Positions 60,878 through 64,000 of a stretch of 64,000 bases of DNA are shown here, piece after piece. Where the stretch lies: positions 48,821 to 112,820 of IMG/VR virus record IMGVR_UViG_3300025012_000042. One strand, given 5' to 3'. The position numbers were made by a program, and so were the translations under genes. This DNA is from a virus. The notes below the pieces were generated by a model that did no database searches, was not told the DNA's origin, and was given only the letters and a program-made list of their open reading frames with translations. How positions within the stretch are numbered: the stretch's first letter is position 1; every line of letters starts with the position of its first letter.

Positions 60878-60959
60878 CTTTCTGGCTGAATTCCTGAATT
60901 CTGTAAATGATTTCTAATTGCATACTTTGGATTTTTCGGTTTTAAAGGACATGACAATA

Positions 60960-61232
60960 TTATTCACCCTTTCTCAATCTTCGTTTTCTCCATCCTTCGA
61001 ATATTTCTTTCTCATCTTCCGTTTCTACGTATATACTATCATAATAATCATAAGTTTCTTGTCGTTTCTTTCTGTCAAAAATAATTTCTGAAAAAGACGT
61101 TGGTTTTACTGCTATCACACTCATTCTTTTCACTCCTTTCCATAACTTTGGTTTGATTCTAGAATCAATAATCTTTACTAATGATTTATGGGAATTACGC
61201 CTAACCCTTCTTGCTCGTGGTTTCACTCTCAT
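60960..61232 (-). CDS. Basic small protein, possible two starts
   Basis: ATG 61232 follows GAGGTG and gives a 90-residue protein starting M-R-V-K-P-R-A-R-R-V-R-R. An internal ATG at 61124 has a stronger site (AAAGGAGTG) and gives 54 residues, M-S-V-I-A-V-K-P-T-S. The N-terminal third is highly basic and could bind nucleic acid. Its stop is followed at once by the start region of the split gene, so the two were translationally coupled. The family is not recognised. Confidence 0.55.
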   Translation of the reverse strand: MRVKPRARRVRRNSHKSLVKIIDSRIKPKLWKGVKRMSVIAVKPTSFSEIIFDRKKRQETYDYYDSIYVETEDEKEIFEGWRKRRLRKGE

Positions 61233-61348
61233 GATAATCACCTCTTCCATACACATTTTACCATAAAATGTAATGAAATGAAATAATGATATTTAAAAAG
61301 AGGGAGAATAAGCTCCCCATAATATTCAAACTAACTTAACCAAAATAA

Positions 61349-61525
61349 TCATAACCTCATCAAAACAAACATCAAACATTTTCTAATAAATCCCTTAACC
61401 AAACCGTCCTTAACTAAAACTTCCTCACCATAATCCTGTTCTACATCCTCTTTGTTAGCATAATACTCTTCATAATTCCATTCATCGTAATGATCTCTAC
61501 AAGGGAATTCAATAATCTTACCCAT
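61349..61525 (-). CDS. Small hypothetical protein, 58 aa
   Basis: The ATG at 61525 lies just after the stop of the preceding gene (TAATTATG), suggesting coupled translation. The product begins M-G-K-I-I-E-F-P-C-R-D and is acidic with a hydrophobic C-terminus (K-C-L-M-F-V-L-M-R-L). No function is known. Confidence 0.5.
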   Translation of the reverse strand: MGKIIEFPCRDHYDEWNYEEYYANKEDVEQDYGEEVLVKDGLVKGFIRKCLMFVLMRL

Positions 61526-61527
61526 AA

Positions 61528-61977
61528 TTAAACCAACTTCTCTATGTATTCATCACCTTTATCCTTATCCATCCTTTTATACTTTTTCCTTATATCTCTC
61601 ACCAGTTTCCTGTGTAAACCCACACAACCCTTCTTTATGTCATTTATCACAATCGAGCTATCACAACTCCCACAAGCCGAATCCCTACCTCTCACAAACG
61701 ATTCTACAATGTCTTCACGACTTTCAAATTCTTCAATTACCCAATCTAAATCAAATCCTGCCAACAAATTTAATTCTCTTAATTTATTAATCTCATTCTG
61801 CAATTCTAAATTAATCATATCGCAATTATCGCATTCGCACTCGAACCAACTAAAAGGATAAAGAGTTGAGTAATAACTAAACTTATAATCTCCTCTACCA
61901 GTTTCTGAGTTGGAGAAAATATTAATTTTACCACCATAATTTCCATCAGTATCCTTAATTACATATGCTTTAATCAT
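61528..61977 (-). CDS. Cysteine-rich hypothetical protein, first gene after the 62-kb promoter
   Basis: The 149-residue protein has two cysteine groups: C-E-C-D-N-C near residue 50 and C-G-S-C near residue 103, a likely zinc site. A charged C-terminus (H-R-K-L-V-R-D-I-R-K-K-Y-K-R) suggests nucleic-acid binding. It is the first gene read from the strong minus-strand promoter at 62039-62067, so it may be an early regulator. Confidence 0.55.
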   Translation of the reverse strand: MIKAYVIKDTDGNYGGKINIFSNSETGRGDYKFSYYSTLYPFSWFECECDNCDMINLELQNEINKLRELNLLAGFDLDWVIEEFESREDIVESFVRGRDSACGSCDSSIVINDIKKGCVGLHRKLVRDIRKKYKRMDKDKGDEYIEKLV

Positions 61978-62038
61978 GTTTATGTATCTCCTCTACTCTA
62001 ATATTTTAAGGCCGATTGACTATCAACCTCTTGATATT

Positions 62039-62067
62039 ATTATAGAGGAGAACTAGGATAATGTCAA
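62039..62067 (-). promoter_or_regulatory. Consensus minus-strand promoter of the tail-side operon
   Basis: A perfect TTGACA (62062-62067) and a perfect TATAAT (62039-62044) with a 17-bp spacer. The -35 element overlaps the edge of the first palindromic operator. Confidence 0.85.
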
Positions 62068-62128
62068 TATCTAAATAGATAAAACTATTTAGATATTGAA
62101 TATTTGATATTATCTATTTAGATAATAT
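62065..62128. promoter_or_regulatory. Tandem palindromic operators (TATCTAAATAG type)
   Basis: CAATATCTAAATAG (62065-62078) and CTATTTAGATATTG (62085-62098) form a perfect 14-bp inverted repeat. A second palindrome, ATATTATCTA-TT-TAGATAATAT, lies at 62107-62128. All share TATCTA/TAGATA half-sites. Their overlap with the -35 box points to a repressor or activator controlling that promoter. Confidence 0.7.
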
Positions 62129-62130
62129 GA

Positions 62131-62397
62131 TTACACAAAATCAATCTCTATTCGCTCACCATTATTATCATAGTAAAATAAATCTCCAAGTCTTGATTCG
62201 AATATCTGACACAACCCTACTGCGTATATCAATCTCCAATCAGCCCGATTGTTTAAAAGCTGTACAAGTGCTTTGTATTCAATAAGTATTCCAATTTCAT
62301 TATATTTATCAACCAACCACTGAATCTTTCTACTATCCAATTTAATATTGATTTGATATCTATCACATAATACTCTTAATCCTTTGTCCATATCCAA
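62131..62397 (-). CDS. Probable XRE-type transcriptional regulator
   Basis: The 88-residue protein contains Y-K-A-L-V-Q-L-L-N-N-R-A-D-W-R-L-I-Y-A-V-G-L near residue 42 and C-Q-I-F-E-S-R-L-G-D-L-F-Y-Y near residue 64. This is the helix-turn-helix end typical of Cro/CI-type regulators. It lacks a dimerisation or cleavage domain. It lies directly next to the palindromic operators and has its own promoter with a CATATGTT inverted repeat, so self-regulation and control of the tail-side promoter are likely. Confidence 0.6.
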   Translation of the reverse strand: MDMDKGLRVLCDRYQINIKLDSRKIQWLVDKYNEIGILIEYKALVQLLNNRADWRLIYAVGLCQIFESRLGDLFYYDNNGERIEIDFV

Positions 62398-62417
62398 TCA
62401 CTCCTATCTATTATCTT

Positions 62418-62463
62418 ATTATACCAGAATTTCATATGTTGTAATCAAAAATCAAAACATATG
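62418..62463 (-). promoter_or_regulatory. Promoter and operator of the XRE-type gene
   Basis: An extended -10 element (TGGTATAAT, TATAAT at 62418-62423) is overlapped upstream by the inverted repeat CATATGTT (62433-62440) / AACATATG (62456-62463). A third copy, AACATATGTT, lies at 62711-62720 before the divergent gene. Confidence 0.65.
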
Positions 62464-62752
62464 TATTAGGAGTGAAACAAAATAATAACTTAAACCTAAA
62501 AATCAGTAACTTTTACCTTCCTATCAGCATAATATCATGAAAATATATTCATGTCAAATATATTTATATCTTACTTTACAAACCTCTAAACTTACAAACC
62601 TCAATCACAAACAAGAAAAAAGGGGGCCCCCAAATAGAGGTCTTTCTATCGAATTATATTAAATCATATCCAATGTTTACAAATACTGTCGAATCTGTCT
62701 TTTACCTCCCAACATATGTTAAAATGAACATAAATAAGGAGGTGAAAGAAGA
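62464..62752. other. Divergent control region without a gene
   Basis: The region holds the palindrome GGGGGCCCCC (62622-62631) followed on the minus strand by TTTTTTC, and the palindrome AACATATGTT (62711-62720) close to the start of the + strand gene. A clear -35 element for that gene was not found. Confidence 0.4.
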
Positions 62753-63028
62753 ATGTATAAAAATATCAAGACGCTAAACTTTAATAAAGAGACTAAATCA
62801 ATGTCTTCTAGCAATATCGTGGGTGGCACAATTGGTAAAGTTGAGTTTAAGGACGGAACTATTATTGAAACCACGAATCTCTCAGACATGATGTATATGA
62901 AATTCAACTGTCCTATTGAGATCCAAGAAAATGGTAATGTAATTTTCCCTAAAACAGATACTTCAAAGTCTATTCCATCTAATACTAAACTTAAAATATC
63001 AGCTAACGGATTAGAAATTATCGCTTAA
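62753..63028 (+). CDS. Hypothetical protein, 91 aa
   Basis: A strong AAGGAGGTG precedes the ATG. The product is beta-rich (V-G-G-T-I-G-K-V-E-F-K-D-G-T-I-I-E) with a proline/lysine C-terminus. It is divergent from the XRE-type gene, with a shared operator motif near its start, so it may be co-regulated. No family is recognised. Confidence 0.55.
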   Translation: MYKNIKTLNFNKETKSMSSSNIVGGTIGKVEFKDGTIIETTNLSDMMYMKFNCPIEIQENGNVIFPKTDTSKSIPSNTKLKISANGLEIIA

Positions 63029-63113
63029 TCTCAGCTTTTATTCCTTTTGAAGTGATAGCAATACTAATATTTTTCTCATCAATGTACATTCCATCTTTGC
63101 TAAGTGTGACCAT
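63018..63113 (-). CDS. 31-residue small protein, convergent overlap
   Basis: GGAGG lies 8 bases before ATG 63113. The product is M-V-T-L-S-K-D-G-M-Y-I-D-E-K-N-I-S-I-A-I and a basic tail. Its 3' end overlaps the convergent 91-residue gene by 11 bp. The short beta-rich sequence resembles the neighbour in style only. Confidence 0.45.
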   Translation of the reverse strand: MVTLSKDGMYIDEKNISIAITSKGIKAEIKR

Positions 63114-63131
63114 TGTGTATTCCTCCTTTCC

Positions 63132-63160
63132 AAGCTGTTCAAAATTGAACAGCTTCTTTT
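63132..63160 (+). terminator. Terminator on the + strand
   Basis: AAGCTGTTCAA / TTGAACAGCTT is a perfect 11-bp repeat with a two-base gap, followed by CTTTTTT. It would end transcripts of the 91-residue gene after crossing the small antisense gene. Confidence 0.75.
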
Positions 63161-63195
63161 TTATTTAATTTAATAACCAAACACCCAACCCAAAA

Positions 63196-63333
63196 TCATC
63201 TCCTCAACTTCCTCAACAATTCACTTGCTCTCTTATTCCTTGCAATTGCCTTATCACTTGGTCTTCTTAACAACTCTTCTCTAATTTTATCTGCATATTC
63301 GCCTTCTGCTTCAGTTGCTTTTTCAAGTTTCAT
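63196..63333 (-). CDS. 45-residue basic helical protein
   Basis: GAAGGTGG is followed after 8 bases by ATG 63333. The product begins M-K-L-E-K-A-T-E-A-E and ends in an arginine/lysine-rich helix (R-N-K-R-A-S-E-L-L-R-K-L-R-R). It resembles small basic phage proteins. Function is unknown. Confidence 0.5.
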   Translation of the reverse strand: MKLEKATEAEGEYADKIREELLRRPSDKAIARNKRASELLRKLRR

Positions 63334-63370
63334 TATGATTTCCACCTTCTTAAATATATTTATTTTATAC

Positions 63371-63400
63371 TTTACAAACCCACATCCATCATGGTATACT
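63371..63400 (+). promoter_or_regulatory. Promoter of the antirepressor-like gene
   Basis: TTTACA (63371-63376) and an extended -10 TGGTATACT (TATACT 63395-63400) have an 18-bp spacer. A leader of about 150 bases follows, with an 11-codon GTG frame but no other feature. Confidence 0.55.
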
Positions 63401-63555
63401 ATTTAAAGATAGAAAGGAGTGGATATTATCATTCGTGATGGGCCGGAGTAAAAGATACATAAGGTAGACTAACAAATCCAAGCATCAATAGTAATTCATA
63501 AAAACAATACAAATACAAAAATAAATTAAATTATAAGAAAGAAGGAATTAAAAAC

Positions 63556-64000
63556 ATGACAACAATGACAACTGAATTAATAATTAAAGAAGTAGATTTT
63601 AATGGGGCTAATATATTAGTAGTACAAAATATTGATGGTAAAATGTATGCAGGTGTTAAATGGGTTTGCGATGGTCTTGGATTAGATGTTAAAGGCCAAA
63701 GAGAAAAAATTCAGAAACACGAAGTATTTTCAAAGGGGGTGGCAACCTTGCCCCTACCTTCAAATGGAGGAATTCAAGATGCTATAATGATAGAATTAGA
63801 TTTTCTTCCTCTTTGGTTAGCTGGCATTAATCCAAAACTAGTAGGAGAATCTGTAAAGGAAAAATTAATAATTTATCAACTCAAAGCAAAAGATGTTTTA
63901 GCAAAGGCATTTCTTCCAGACATTGAATTATTCATACAAAATTATCTCGATATGGACGAAGATGAAAGAGGAATTGCATATTTTAAAGAAAAGAAACAAA
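63556..64000 (+). CDS. Phage antirepressor-like protein (P22 AR N-terminal type), cut by the window end
   Basis: The visible 148 residues show the antirepressor N-domain: V-V-Q-N-I-D-G-K-M-Y-A-G-V-K-W-V-C-D-G-L-G, then Q-R-E-K-I-Q-K-H near residue 54, and L-D-F-L-P-L-W-L-A-G-I near residue 81. Such proteins disable or replace phage repressors during induction. It has an AAGAAGGA site and its own promoter. The C-terminal part lies outside the window. Confidence 0.75.
   Translation, partial: MTTMTTELIIKEVDFNGANILVVQNIDGKMYAGVKWVCDGLGLDVKGQREKIQKHEVFSKGVATLPLPSNGGIQDAIMIELDFLPLWLAGINPKLVGESVKEKLIIYQLKAKDVLAKAFLPDIELFIQNYLDMDEDERGIAYFKEKKQ

Larger units (their letters stand above)
59060..60885 (-). 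mobile_element. tnpB-only insertion element of the IS200/IS605 type
   Basis: The 1826-bp element is defined by in-frame restoration of the split gene. Its right end is TTCAG (59060-59064), and the same TTCAG abuts the left end (60886-60890). Both ends carry hairpins with equal design: a 4-bp stem, one unpaired base, a 5-bp stem and a 4-base TGAA loop (59068-59090; 60855-60877). The hairpins have different sequences. An unpaired base in the hairpin stem is a known feature of ends bound by TnpA Y1 transposases. No tnpA is present, so mobility needs a helper. Confidence 0.75.
58883..60957 (-). pseudogene. 82-codon tail-region gene split by the tnpB element
   Basis: The 5' part (60957-60886) starts at TTG 60957, 7 bases after AAAGGGTG, and encodes 24 codons beginning M-S-C-P-L-K-P-K-N-P and ending S-G-I-Q. 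The 3' part (59059-58883) encodes 58 residues beginning T-I-S-K-A-E-L-Y-E-E-W-F and ending Y-T-R-T before TAG. Both halves are in the same frame if the DNA 59060-60885 is removed, giving one 82-residue protein with no other defect. The reading is strong evidence for a real gene interrupted by insertion. A tail assembly role is inferred from position, upstream of the tape measure region. Confidence 0.75.

Noticed and set aside
62622-62631. GGGGGCCCCC followed by a minus-strand T-run as a terminator
   Set aside because: The palindrome has no room for a loop, and no minus-strand gene ends nearby. It is only noted within the control region.
63419-63451. 11-codon GTG frame in the antirepressor leader
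   Set aside because: The ribosome site AAAGGA directly abuts the GTG, so initiation is unlikely. It might be a leader peptide, but nothing else supports it.
1-64000. tRNA genes, rRNA genes and CRISPR arrays
   Set aside because: No cloverleaf with a conserved T-loop and no regularly spaced repeat array was recognised by eye on either strand.

Overview
The window is AT-rich DNA of a low-GC Gram-positive bacterium (Bacillota). The evidence is the AAAGGAGG-type ribosome sites, frequent TTG starts, sigma-A promoters with 17-bp spacing and DnaA boxes of the TTATCCACA type. It looks like part of an extrachromosomal phage-plasmid or a plasmid with prophage modules: partition, origin, conjugation-like, phage early and phage tail/lysis modules lie side by side. 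No tRNA, rRNA, CRISPR array, integrase, terminase, portal, capsid or tail-tube gene is visible, and no genus can be named safely.

Layout. (1) 1-4430, + strand: an early-type operon of small proteins plus a nucleotide cassette (ThyX-like thymidylate synthase, dNMP-kinase-like P-loop protein, nucleoside 2-deoxyribosyltransferase-like protein). Two of its genes appear to start with AUA. (2) 4521-6126: a Vsr-like homing endonuclease with its own consensus promoter. (3) 6102-7460: a plasmid replication region, with a minus-strand initiator-like gene, a plus-strand antisense RNA over its leader, a second predicted short RNA, and a DnaA-box cluster. (4) 7464-9978: a ribbon-helix-helix/coiled-coil regulator divergent from a ParM-type actin and ParR-like partition cassette, with repeated operator sequences. 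(5) 10202-17933, + strand: a conjugation-like cassette (M23 hydrolase, VirB2-like pilin, VirB6/TrbL-like, PrgI-like, VirB4-like, VirD4/TraG-like, Replic_Relax-like). (6) 18014-19818: a lone DGQHR-domain protein.

(7) 19827-27887, minus strand: a frameshifted homing endonuclease, a Mom-like DNA-modification protein, a GIY-YIG/winged-helix fusion, an archaeo-eukaryotic-type primase and a Bro-N/RusA fusion. (8) 28229-61977, minus strand: a tail and lysis module, read right to left. It holds a putative chaperone gene split by a tnpB element, a tail-completion-like protein, the tape measure, Dit, a giant tail protein with fibronectin repeats, BppU-type baseplate/fibre protein, amidase, XhlA-like protein and holin. 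Three more homing endonucleases and two self-contained accessory cassettes (a membrane protein; a secreted cohesin/dockerin-like pair) are inserted in it. (9) 62039-64000: a control region with a probable XRE-type regulator, palindromic operators, divergent small genes and the start of an antirepressor-like gene.

Taken together, the element has plasmid maintenance and copy-control functions, a possible conjugation apparatus and a phage tail/lysis cassette. The most interesting signals are the AUA-start genes, the antisense RNA at rep, the zinc-ribbon-less tnpB element whose removal restores an 82-codon gene in frame, and the co-occurrence of type IV secretion genes with phage tails. All functional calls come from reading the sequence; no database search was run.
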